Position numbers and translations under genes: made by a program. DNA of 17,846 nt from Actinomycetota bacterium (lineage in GTDB: Bacteria; Actinomycetota; Acidimicrobiia; Acidimicrobiales; Acidimicrobiaceae). This document shows, one piece after another, positions 7,130 to 13,916 of this stretch (positions are counted from its first letter, which is position 1; every line of letters begins with the position of its first letter). The notes below the pieces were generated by a model. That model was not told the origin of the DNA and did not search any database. It worked only from the letters and a program-made list of their open reading frames with translations. Location: assembly GCA_004366215.1 (NCBI GenBank), contig SIRY01000141.1, forward strand, positions 1-17,846. The letters are read 5' to 3'.

Positions 7130-7612
7130 GTGTTCCCCTACTCGCTGAGGATCAACCGCCTCGACGGCACACCAGAGTCGCTCGAGGCCTACCGAGGCCA
7201 GGTGCTGCTCGTGGTGAACGTCGCGTCGCGGTGCGGCTTGACGCCGCAGTACGAAGGGCTCGTCGAGCTCTACCACAGCTACCGAGACCGAGGCTTGCGC
7301 GTGCTCGGGTTTCCGTGCAACCAGTTTCTCGGTCAAGAGCCGGGCACCCCGGAGGAGATCGCGGCGTTCTGCCGCACGACCTACGGGGTTGACTTTCCGA
7401 TGTTCGAGAAGATCGAGGTCAACGGGGAGGGCCGCCACCCGCTCTACGAGGTCCTCTGTAGCGTGCCTGACGACGAGGGCGCGGCTGGAGACGTCCAGTG
7501 GAACTTCGAGAAGTTCCTCGTCTCGCGAGGTGGCGACGCGATACGGCGTTTTCGCCCGACCGTCGAGCCCACCGCCCCGGCGATCGTCGAGCAGCTCGAG
7601 GCGTGGCTCTAG
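7130..7612 (+). CDS. gpx: Glutathione peroxidase family protein, Cys type (probably thioredoxin-dependent peroxidase)
   Basis: A 160-aa cytosolic peroxidase of thioredoxin fold, reducing H2O2 and organic hydroperoxides. The active-site tetrad is present: peroxidatic Cys35 (NVASRCGLTPQY), Gln69 (NQFLGQEPG), Trp124 and Asn125 (WNFEKFLV). Cys81 in AAFCRTTYGVDFPMF sits where Cys-type plant and bacterial enzymes carry the resolving Cys, so a thioredoxin-recycled disulfide mechanism is likely. That would suit an actinobacterium, which normally uses mycothiol and not glutathione. The GTG start follows a near-perfect AAGGAGGT (7119-7126). Its stop overlaps by 4 bp that of the convergent acetyltransferase gene. 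It may be read from the dehydrogenase promoter or from a weak own promoter (TAGAGG at 7111). Confidence 0.92.
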   Translation: MFPYSLRINRLDGTPESLEAYRGQVLLVVNVASRCGLTPQYEGLVELYHSYRDRGLRVLGFPCNQFLGQEPGTPEEIAAFCRTTYGVDFPMFEKIEVNGEGRHPLYEVLCSVPDDEGAAGDVQWNFEKFLVSRGGDAIRRFRPTVEPTAPAIVEQLEAWL

Positions 7613-10224
7613 GACGCGCTCGTCGGGCGCCCTGGTGCGCGCAGGCTGCGAGTCACCATCGCCGGCTCGAGCGGTCGAGCACGCACGAGGCAGCGCGCAC
7701 GGCGCACCCACCAGCCTCGGGTTGTCCCAACCAGCGGATCGAGGCAGAGGGCAGCGACCTCGAAGCGGCGCTCAGCGAGCGTGACGAGGGCTTCGACGAC
7801 GTGGGCGAGCTCGTCGGGCTCTCCGGGTAGCGAGTCGACGCCCGGCACGCTCGCGATGAAGTCTGCGACGTCGGCGTCTGTCTGAGGGAGCGCGACGACT
7901 CGCGAGGCACCGATGCGCTCGAAGGCCTCGCCGCTCAGCGCGCCTCGCAGGAACGGTCCGTAGCGGTCGAGGTGGATGAGCTCGAGGCGCAGGTGGAGAG
8001 CTCGGCCCTCGAGCTCCTCGCGGCGCGCACCTCGAGGAGGAGTCGTCGCGAGGCCGGCGTGCTCGAGGAGCGCGCCGAGGCGCTCGTCGTCGAGCTCTTC
8101 GCGAGCGTGGTCTCGACGAGGCGCAAGGTCGGCTCGAAGGAGCGCGTCGCCGGCGGCGAGCTCGAGCGGCGTCCCCTGCGCGCTCGCTCGCCACGCTGCG
8201 TAGCGAGCGGCGTGCCCGAGCGCGCGCGCGGCTGACTCTGGAAACTGGAATCCTGGCACGGCTCGATCAGCGTCGCGCAGGTGGGCTGCGATGCCTGGGA
8301 GCGCGAGCACGTTCGCGACGACGGGCTTCGGCTCGGCCCGCCCTCGCTGGCGAGCGGCCCGAGCGATGGCGGCGGCCACCTCGTCGGCACGAGCGAGCCC
8401 TTGGCTCGGGGCCCCGCGGAGGTCGCCTCCGGGGATCGGGTTCGCGAGCAGGCGCGGCGCTCCCGGTGTGCCGATGAGGGTCGGCACGAAGCTCGCGACG
8501 ACCGCGTCGACCGCGGGGTCTGCGAGCACGAGCTCGAGTGCTCGCTGCCACTCCTCGGGCACGAGGCTCGGGCCGAGCTCGAGCGGGTTCGTCACGGGGA
8601 GAGGGCGGGCGCTCAGCTCCTCGAGCGCCGACACCGTCATCGGCGAGAGCGTCGCGAGCAGGAGGCCGCTGCGGACGAGGGCGTCAGCGACGAGCGGTGC
8701 CGGACCCTGAGTGTTCGCGACGACGGCGACGCGACGACCCCGAGGAAGAGGTTGGGACTCGAGGAAGGTGACGAGCTCGGTGAGCTCCGTCAGCGAGGTG
8801 GTGCGGATGACGCCGGTGTGGGCGAGGAGGGCGTCGATGGCGTCTTCAGGGTCGAGCACTCCCCAACGCTCGGTCGCCCGCGGGGCCGGCCCCTCACGGC
8901 GCGGCTTGACGACGACGATGGGCTTGTGGCGGCTGACTCGCCGTGCCACCCGAGCAAAGGTCCGTGGGTTGCCAAAGTCCTCGATGTAGAGCACGATGAC
9001 GCGCGTGTGCTCGTCGGTCTCCCACCAGGCGAGCAGGTCGTTGCCGGAGATGTCAGCCTTGTTGCCCGAGGAGACGAAGCTCGCGATGCCGATCGAGGCC
9101 TCCGAGAGCGTCGCGAGGATCGCGAGGGAGAGCGGCCCAGACTGTGCGTGGACGGCGACGCTGCCCGGCTCGACTCCAAAGGGGGCGAGCGTCGCGACGA
9201 GGCCGCGGTGCGGCACGGCGATGCCCATCGAGTTCGGCCCAAGGACACGGATCCCACGCCGACGGGCGCTCGCGACGAGCCGACGCTCCTCGAGCGCGCC
9301 GGCGTCATCGAGGTCGGAGAAGCCCGCACTCACGACGACGAGCGCCCGAACCCCAGCCGCGGCGGCGTCGTCGAGGACCTCGGAGACGAGCGAGCGGCGC
9401 ACCGCGACCACCGCGAGGTCGATGGGCGCACCGACGGCGCGTAGCGAGGGGTAGGTGCCGAGGCCGCGCACGGTCTGGGCGTTCGGGTTGATGAGCGAGA
9501 TGCGCCCGTCGAAGCGGCCGGCGAGGAGGTTCCACAGGAGGACGTCGCCGACGCTGCCCGGGGTGCGGCTCGCCCCGACGAGCGCGACGTGGCGCGGAGC
9601 GAAGAGCGGCTCGACGCTGCGAGCCGCGGCCGCTCGCTCACGCTCGGCCATGACCGCGAGCGAGCTCGGGGTCGGGTCGATCGGGAAGACGACGTGGACG
9701 GTCCCGTCGGCCCAGCTGCGAGCGACGGTGTAGCCAGCGTCCTGGAACACCTTGAGCATCCGGACGTTGTCGGCGAGCGTCTCGGCGACGAAGCGCTCGA
9801 TGCCGTGGTGGCGGGCGTAGGCGGCGAGGAGCTCGAGGAGGACACCCCCGAGGCCGCGGCCTTGGTGGCGATCGTCGACGAGGAAGGCGACCTCGGCGTC
9901 GCGGGAGCCGACGAGCCGGTCGTAGCGAGCGACGGCGATGAGCTCGTCACCGAGCTCGGCGACGAACGCCATCCGGTCGACGTAGTCGACGACGACGAAG
10001 TGGGCGACGAGCTCGTCGGGGAGCTCCTTGAGGGGCGTGAAGAAGCGGTAGTAGATGGTCTCGGGCGAGCACCGTCTGTGGAGGCTGCGGATGCCGGTGG
10101 CGTCGTCGGGACGGATGGGGCGCACGTGGACGGTGCGCCCGTCCGCGACGACGACGTCACTCTCCCACGACGCTGGGTAGGCGGGCGGGCAGCCGGTCTC
10201 GGGGCTCATCGGCGCCCCACTCAC
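7609..10224 (-). CDS. GNAT acetyltransferase fused to a degenerate NDP-forming acyl-CoA ligase domain (type II Pat-like protein acyltransferase)
   Basis: An 871-aa protein. Residues 24-180 form a GNAT domain with the acetyl-CoA motif RHQGRGLGGVLL (119-130). A CoA-binding domain follows (205-345: FAPRHVALVGAS, then VLGPNSMGIA), and then the succinyl-CoA-ligase-like domains (350-690, with SSGNKADISGNDLL and FQFPESAARALGHAARYAAW). This domain order is that of actinobacterial protein lysine acyltransferases, which modify enzymes such as acyl-CoA synthetases. Two features say the ligase half is dead. The phosphohistidine motif usually read as S-H-T is T-E-R at 451-453. The N-terminal lobe of the ATP-grasp domain (GYPVALK and following, about 90-100 residues) is missing between about 730 and 740, leaving only the C-terminal lobe (741-835). 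GTG 10224 overlaps the stop of the Rrf2 gene (GTGA), so translation is coupled. A regulatory ligand-sensing role for the ligase half is inference. Confidence 0.85.
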   Translation of the reverse strand: MSGAPMSPETGCPPAYPASWESDVVVADGRTVHVRPIRPDDATGIRSLHRRCSPETIYYRFFTPLKELPDELVAHFVVVDYVDRMAFVAELGDELIAVARYDRLVGSRDAEVAFLVDDRHQGRGLGGVLLELLAAYARHHGIERFVAETLADNVRMLKVFQDAGYTVARSWADGTVHVVFPIDPTPSSLAVMAERERAAAARSVEPLFAPRHVALVGASRTPGSVGDVLLWNLLAGRFDGRISLINPNAQTVRGLGTYPSLRAVGAPIDLAVVAVRRSLVSEVLDDAAAAGVRALVVVSAGFSDLDDAGALEERRLVASARRRGIRVLGPNSMGIAVPHRGLVATLAPFGVEPGSVAVHAQSGPLSLAILATLSEASIGIASFVSSGNKADISGNDLLAWWETDEHTRVIVLYIEDFGNPRTFARVARRVSRHKPIVVVKPRREGPAPRATERWGVLDPEDAIDALLAHTGVIRTTSLTELTELVTFLESQPLPRGRRVAVVANTQGPAPLVADALVRSGLLLATLSPMTVSALEELSARPLPVTNPLELGPSLVPEEWQRALELVLADPAVDAVVASFVPTLIGTPGAPRLLANPIPGGDLRGAPSQGLARADEVAAAIARAARQRGRAEPKPVVANVLALPGIAAHLRDADRAVPGFQFPESAARALGHAARYAAWRASAQGTPLELAAGDALLRADLAPRRDHAREELDDERLGALLEHAGLATTPPRGARREELEGRALHLRLELIHLDRYGPFLRGALSGEAFERIGASRVVALPQTDADVADFIASVPGVDSLPGEPDELAHVVEALVTLAERRFEVAALCLDPLVGTTRGWWVRRARCLVRARPLEPAMVTRSLRAPGRPTSAS

Positions 10225-10679
10225 GCCCAGGACTGCTCGAGAGGATCGCCGAGCTCGCCGCGCAGGCCCCGCGCGCGTCGAACCATGTCAGCGAGGGTGT
10301 AGGAGCGCAGGTGCTCCACCATGTGCCGGCCCACTTCAGCCCAGACCTCGAGGAGGGCGCACTGACCCTCGTGGTCGCAGGCGCCGTCCTCGTGTGGCTC
10401 CTTGAAGTCACCGACGCTGATCGGTCCGTCGACGGCCGTGAGGATCTGGGCGAGGGTGATCTCCTCGGGATCGCGTCGCAAGGTGTAGCCGCCGCCGGCA
10501 CCCCGCTTCGAGCGAACGAGCCCTGCTCCCTTGAGCGTGAGGAGAATCTGCTCGAGGTACGGCTGGGGCAGGCCCGTGCGTCGCGCGAGCTCTGCGACCG
10601 AGGTCGGTTGGTCCTCGGGGTGCAGCGCCAGCGAGAGGAGCGCCCGTGCCGCGTAGTCGCCGCGCGTGGAGACTCTCAC
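10221..10679 (-). CDS. Rrf2 family transcriptional regulator
   Basis: A 152-aa DNA-binding protein of normal Rrf2 length. The N-terminal winged helix begins MRVSTRGDYAARALLSLAL, as in IscR/NsrR. The recognition helix region is SVAELARRTGLPQPYLEQIL (27-46), and the wing is GAGGGYTL (60-67). Only two Cys are present, C101 and C107 in a C-x5-C-x5-W arrangement matching the second and third cluster ligands of IscR. The first ligand position is Pro95, with His96 and acidic residues nearby. An Fe-S or other redox sensor with non-Cys ligands is possible but unproven. I chose GTG 10679 because it gives the family N-terminus. No Shine-Dalgarno precedes it, but a TAGGCT -10-like hexamer lies 8 nt upstream, suggesting a leaderless mRNA. 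It is coupled to the acyltransferase gene downstream, a likely target, and divergent from a phosphodiesterase gene. Confidence 0.88.
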   Translation of the reverse strand: MRVSTRGDYAARALLSLALHPEDQPTSVAELARRTGLPQPYLEQILLTLKGAGLVRSKRGAGGGYTLRRDPEEITLAQILTAVDGPISVGDFKEPHEDGACDHEGQCALLEVWAEVGRHMVEHLRSYTLADMVRRARGLRGELGDPLEQSWA

Positions 10680-10687
10680 CGGAGCCG

Positions 10688-10693
10688 AGCCTA
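10688..10693 (-). promoter_or_regulatory. Candidate -10 box (TAGGCT) of the Rrf2-acyltransferase operon
   Basis: TAGGCT on the minus strand lies 8 nt upstream of the GTG at 10679, with no ribosome site between them. This geometry is that of leaderless actinobacterial mRNAs. Rrf2 proteins often autoregulate, so an operator may lie in the 88-bp divergent gap. No convincing dyad was found beyond a short CTCGTCGAG at 10710-10718. Confidence 0.45.
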
Positions 10694-10742
10694 GCCCGCG
10701 TGGCGCAGGCTCGTCGAGATTCCTCGCTGGCGTCGGGATCCG

Positions 10743-10750
10743 GGTAGCCT
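10743..10750 (+). promoter_or_regulatory. Candidate -10 box (GGTAGCCT) of the phosphodiesterase gene
   Basis: It lies 17 nt before ATG 10768, so the leader would be only about 11 nt and would begin almost at the ribosome site GAGAGGAGG (10755-10763). It matches the GGTAGSCT copies upstream of the dehydrogenase, bpa and NlpC/P60 genes. Confidence 0.45.
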
Positions 10751-10767
10751 CAGTGAGAGGAGGCACG

Positions 10768-11898
10768 ATGGAGCTCGATCTCGCGCACGCGGCGACGGAG
10801 CGCTTCGTCGTGCCCTCGTACGAGGGGCCCTCGCTCGTTGGGCTGGTGCCGGGGCTCTTTGGCCTGCTCGGGATCGCCGGCGAGCAGGGTGCGCCGCGCT
10901 GGCTCGAAGAGCACCTCGGCCGTCCTGAGCGTGTCGTGCTCCTCGTGCTCGACGGCCTTGGGTACCTCCAGCTCCAAGACCGTGCTCGCGACCTTGGGAC
11001 GCTCGGGTCGCTGCGGGTCATCCCGGCCTGCTCGACGGCGCCGACGACGACCGCGACGGCGTTGACCTCGCTGACGACCGGCGCCGTACCGGCCCGCCAC
11101 GGCGTGCTCGGCTACCGCATGGCGCTCGGAGGCTCCACCGTCCTCAACGTGCTGCGCTGGAGCGTCAACGGCCAGGCCAGTCCGCCCCTAGCTGAGCGCG
11201 TCGCTCCGATCGCGCCGTTCCTCGGGGCGAACCCGGTCGCGGTGACGAAGGCGACGTACGCCGAGACCGCGTTCACGAAGGTGCACCTGCGCGGCGCGCG
11301 GCTCCGCTGGTGGTCGACAATGAGCCAGGTCGTCAGCCGAATCCTCGAGGCGCTCGCCCTCGGGGAACGCTTCGTCTACGCGTACTACGAAGGGGTCGAC
11401 ACGACCGCGCACGAGTTCGGGCTCGGTGCCGCCTACGAGCGCGAGCTGCGACTCGTCGACACGATGGTCGGCATGCTGCTCGAGCGGCTGCCTCGAGGGG
11501 TCGCGCTCGTCGTGACCGCTGACCACGGCGAGGTCGAGGTCGGCGGTGGTGCGATCCGTCTCGACGACGCGCTGCGTCGCCGGTGCCACCTCGTGTCGGG
11601 GGAGGGGCGTTTTCGGTGGCTGCACGCGCGTGAGCGACCTGAGGAGCTGGCCGCGCTGTGCCGAGCACGCTTTGGAGAGATCGCCGAGGTGCTCACGCGG
11701 CGCGAGGCCATCGAGCGTGGCCTCTTCGGCGGGGCGGTGCCGCCGACCTTCGAGGGACGCCTCGGTGACGTCGCGCTCGTCGCGACGGAGCCGGTGTGGT
11801 TCGAGGACCCTGATGACCAAGGGACCCTACGGATGCGGGCGCGCCACGGCGGCTTGTCGGGGGCGGAGCTCCTCGTGCCCGTCGCGGTTGCTCCCTAG
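10768..11898 (+). CDS. Alkaline-phosphatase superfamily protein: type I phosphodiesterase/nucleotide pyrophosphatase
   Basis: A 376-aa protein with no signal peptide, so cytoplasmic. All expected two-metal ligands are visible: Asp62 (VLLVLDGLGY), the nucleophile Thr in STAPTTTATALTSLTTG (89-105, most likely Thr94 or Thr95), Asp211 and His215 (GVDTTAHEFG), Asp252 and His253 (TADHGEV), and His360 (RARHGG). The PARHGVLGYRM segment (108-118) is a usual neighbour of the active site. The family cleaves nucleotide pyrophosphates or phosphodiesters; the substrate cannot be read from sequence. ATG 10768 is supported by GAGAGGAGG at 10755-10763. It is divergent from the Rrf2 regulator and may share its control. 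bpa follows after 50 nt with its own promoter-like element. Confidence 0.87.
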   Translation: MELDLAHAATERFVVPSYEGPSLVGLVPGLFGLLGIAGEQGAPRWLEEHLGRPERVVLLVLDGLGYLQLQDRARDLGTLGSLRVIPACSTAPTTTATALTSLTTGAVPARHGVLGYRMALGGSTVLNVLRWSVNGQASPPLAERVAPIAPFLGANPVAVTKATYAETAFTKVHLRGARLRWWSTMSQVVSRILEALALGERFVYAYYEGVDTTAHEFGLGAAYERELRLVDTMVGMLLERLPRGVALVVTADHGEVEVGGGAIRLDDALRRRCHLVSGEGRFRWLHARERPEELAALCRARFGEIAEVLTRREAIERGLFGGAVPPTFEGRLGDVALVATEPVWFEDPDDQGTLRMRARHGGLSGAELLVPVAVAP

Positions 11899-11915
11899 CT
11901 CGCTGCGGGTAGGCT
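11888..11915 (+). promoter_or_regulatory. Candidate promoter of the bpa-rpiB operon (TTGCTC, 16 bp, TAGGCT)
   Basis: TTGCTC at 11888-11893 and TAGGCT at 11910-11915 (within GGTAGGCT) are 16 bp apart, the best -35/-10 pair among the recurring elements here. The -35 overlaps the end of the phosphodiesterase gene. The leader would be about 27 nt with GGGAGG before ATG 11949. Confidence 0.5.
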
Positions 11916-11948
11916 TCCCCCGGCGTGAGCTCACGATGGGAGGACGGC

Positions 11949-12395
11949 ATGGACGAGCAGGTGGAGGAGACCCAGGCAGCCTCGTCGACCGAGGAGACGG
12001 ACGCAGTCACCTCGCCCGCGCGGGTCATTCGCATCGGTGCGATGGTGCGTGCGCTGCTCGACGAGGTGCGCCAAGCGACGCTCGACGAGCGCTCTCGCGA
12101 GCGCCTTGCGGAGATCTACGAGCAGGCGCTCCGAGCGCTGAGCGAGGTGGTCTCGCCTGACCTCGCAGCTGAGCTGCGGTCATTCTCGCTGCCCTTCGAG
12201 GAGGGGACCGTGCCCTCGGAGGCGGAGCTGCGCATCGCCCAGGCGCAGCTCCTCGGGTGGCTCGAGGGCCTGTTCCAAGGGATCCAGGCGACGCTGTTCG
12301 CGCAGCGGATGGCCTCGAGCGCGCAGCTCGAGCAGCTCCGCGGTCGGTCCTTGCCCCAAGGGACCCAGAACCAAGGCCCCGGAGCGTACCTGTGA
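11949..12395 (+). CDS. bpa: Bacterial proteasome activator (Bpa/PafE family)
   Basis: A 148-aa cytoplasmic protein. In mycobacteria Bpa forms a dodecameric ring that docks on the 20S proteasome and feeds it unfolded proteins without ATP or pupylation. The match to the Mycobacterium tuberculosis protein is clear by eye: PARVIRIGAMVRALLDEVR (23-41), then LSLPF-like SFSLPFEEGTVPSEAELRIA (78-97), and AQLLGWLEGLFQGIQATLFAQRMA (99-122). The last four residues are GAYL, against GQYL in mycobacteria. This tail carries the penultimate Tyr and inserts in the pockets of the proteasome alpha ring. The first 22 residues are acidic and disordered-looking. ATG 11949 is chosen over GTG 11925 because GGGAGG lies at 11938-11943. 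The stop overlaps the rpiB GTG (GTGA). Its presence implies that this organism has a 20S proteasome; the core genes are not in this window. Confidence 0.92.
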   Translation: MDEQVEETQAASSTEETDAVTSPARVIRIGAMVRALLDEVRQATLDERSRERLAEIYEQALRALSEVVSPDLAAELRSFSLPFEEGTVPSEAELRIAQAQLLGWLEGLFQGIQATLFAQRMASSAQLEQLRGRSLPQGTQNQGPGAYL

Positions 12396-12862
12396 GCCGT
12401 GTCGTCGCGCTCGGCGCGGATCACGCCGGCTACGCGCTCAAGGAGCTCGTCAAGACTCACCTCGAGTCCAGAGGGTACGACGTCATCGACTTTGGGACCG
12501 ACTCGGCTGAGCCGGTCGACTACCCACTCTTCTGCGAGCCGGCCGCGCGTGCGGTCGCGACCGGGGCAGCGGCGCTCGGCGTGGTGGTCGGCGGCTCGGG
12601 CCAAGGCGAACAGATCGTCGCCAACAAGGTGCGGGGCGTCCGGGCTGCGCTGTGCTACAACGAGCTCTCTGCCCGGCTCGCGCGCCAGCACAACGACGCC
12701 AACGTCCTCGCGCTCGGCGCCCGACTGCTCGGTAGCGAGCTCGCGCTCGCGATCGTCGACGCGTTCCTCAACGCGTCCTTCGAGGGGGGGCGTCACGCGC
12801 GTCGCATCGCACAGATCACGGAGGTTGAGGACGGCACGACCTTCTCGCAGGCAGACGGCTAG
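12392..12862 (+). CDS. rpiB: Ribose-5-phosphate isomerase B
   Basis: A 156-aa cytosolic enzyme of the RpiB/LacA fold interconverting ribose 5-phosphate and ribulose 5-phosphate in the pentose phosphate pathway. Visible motifs: GADHAGYALK (8-17; Asp10 and His11 bind substrate), GVVVGGSGQGEQIVANKV (63-80), ARQHNDANVLALGARLLG (97-114; ring-opening His100, Arg111) and FEGGRHARRI (130-139). The catalytic Cys of E. coli RpiB (in CGTG) is replaced by Gly; Ser69 and Glu73 match the M. tuberculosis enzyme, where a Glu is the base. It is therefore the mycobacterial-type variant. GTG 12392 overlaps the bpa stop (GTGA), so translation is coupled. Six-carbon sugar phosphates such as allose 6-phosphate are alternative substrates in the family. 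Confidence 0.93.
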   Translation: MSRVVALGADHAGYALKELVKTHLESRGYDVIDFGTDSAEPVDYPLFCEPAARAVATGAAALGVVVGGSGQGEQIVANKVRGVRAALCYNELSARLARQHNDANVLALGARLLGSELALAIVDAFLNASFEGGRHARRIAQITEVEDGTTFSQADG

Positions 12863-13916
12863 GCGTCGAACCCTCGAGGCGATCGTCGCGGTGGTGCTCG
12901 TCGCGGCGGTCGTGGTGGTGGCCGAGCGTGTCTCGGCAGCGCGCGTGCGCGGGCCTTCCGAGGTGGTCGCGAGGCCGCTGCAGCCTCGACAAGTGCTGGA
13001 GCCTCGGCCGGAGGCGCGCCGCGGAGGGCCGCCCGGCGTCGGCGAGCGCACCGAGACCGTCGTCGAGCCGGGTCGGGTGACGTGCGTGCCGAGCACCCAC
13101 GTCTGCAGCGAACGTTCCTACCTCCTCGAGGTGTACTACCCGGCCTCGGTGCCGGGCTCGGCCGTCGCCGACGCGCCGGCTGCAGCGTCGGCGACGCCGT
13201 GGCCGCTCATCGTCTTCGCCGCCGGTTTCGACGAGGACCCGAGCGCCTACGCGCCGCTCATCGACGCCTGGGTGCGAGCTGGTTACGTCGTCGCTGCACC
13301 CAGGTTTCCGTTGTCCTCGGCGTGGGCGCTCCGTACCTACGGCGTGAACCTCGGCGACGTCGCCCTCGCGGACGCCTTCGAGTCGGACATGCTCAACGAG
13401 CCCGGGGACCTCGAGGCCGCTTACCGTGCGGTCGCACAGCTCGACGCCTCCGGCCCGCTCGCTGGCCGGATCGCGCTCGGGCAGGCCGCCGCGATCGGCC
13501 AGAGCGACGGCGGCGACGTCGTCGTCGCGAGCTCGACGAACACCTGCTGTGAGCTGCCCTGGATCCGAGCGGCGGTCGTGCTCTCAGGAGCCATCTTCCC
13601 GCCCTTTGGAGGCACGTTCTTCGCGCGCTCGGTGCCGCTGCTCGTCGTGCAAGGCTCGGCAGACACGGTGAACCCTCCCGCCGCGTCTCAGGCTATCTAC
13701 GACGAGGCGCTCGGGCCGAAGTACCTCGAGTGGCTGAGCGGCGCGGACCACCTCGAGGCCTACACGACGACGGACGCCTACGAACAGGTCGTGGCTCGTG
13801 TCACGGTGGCCTTCCTCGACACGTACCTGCGGGGAGAGCCCCCGAGCGCCACGCAGCTCGGCACCGTCGGCACCGTCGCAGGACTAGCCGAGGAGCAGAG
13901 CGATGGGAGCACGTAA
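12825..13916 (+). CDS. Membrane-anchored or exported alpha/beta hydrolase
   Basis: About 363 aa if started at TTG 12825. No ATG exists near the beginning. TTG gives a basic N-region (MRTARPSRRQTARRR), then the hydrophobic stretch AIVAVVLVAAVVVVA (19-33), which is a credible signal anchor. GTG 12891 is an alternative but removes the charges and half of the span. A Pro/Arg-rich linker leads to the hydrolase domain from about 85: oxyanion region VFAAGFDED, nucleophile Ser227 in IGQSDGG, Asp280 in QGSADTVNPP and His309 in SGADHLEAY. Fold and residues resemble dienelactone hydrolase or PET-hydrolase/platelet-activating-factor-acetylhydrolase-like enzymes. Four Cys (C87, C94, C241, C242) may form disulfides outside the membrane. 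The frame overlaps the end of rpiB by 38 nt and the amidase by 14 nt. Substrate unknown. Confidence 0.75.
   Translation: MRTARPSRRQTARRRTLEAIVAVVLVAAVVVVAERVSAARVRGPSEVVARPLQPRQVLEPRPEARRGGPPGVGERTETVVEPGRVTCVPSTHVCSERSYLLEVYYPASVPGSAVADAPAAASATPWPLIVFAAGFDEDPSAYAPLIDAWVRAGYVVAAPRFPLSSAWALRTYGVNLGDVALADAFESDMLNEPGDLEAAYRAVAQLDASGPLAGRIALGQAAAIGQSDGGDVVVASSTNTCCELPWIRAAVVLSGAIFPPFGGTFFARSVPLLVVQGSADTVNPPAASQAIYDEALGPKYLEWLSGADHLEAYTTTDAYEQVVARVTVAFLDTYLRGEPPSATQLGTVGTVAGLAEEQSDGST

Noticed and set aside
5936..7711. 591-codon minus-strand open frame across the dehydrogenase and peroxidase genes
   Set aside because: It has no recognisable motif, and both genes on the plus strand are certain; it is an antisense shadow.
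8281..9444. 387-codon plus-strand frame opposite the acyltransferase gene
   Set aside because: Composition is Arg/Asp/Glu-rich without domain features, and the minus-strand gene is well supported.
10710..10718. CTCGTCGAG as an Rrf2 operator
   Set aside because: This kind of CTCG/CGAG palindrome recurs widely in the coding DNA of the window, so it carries little information.
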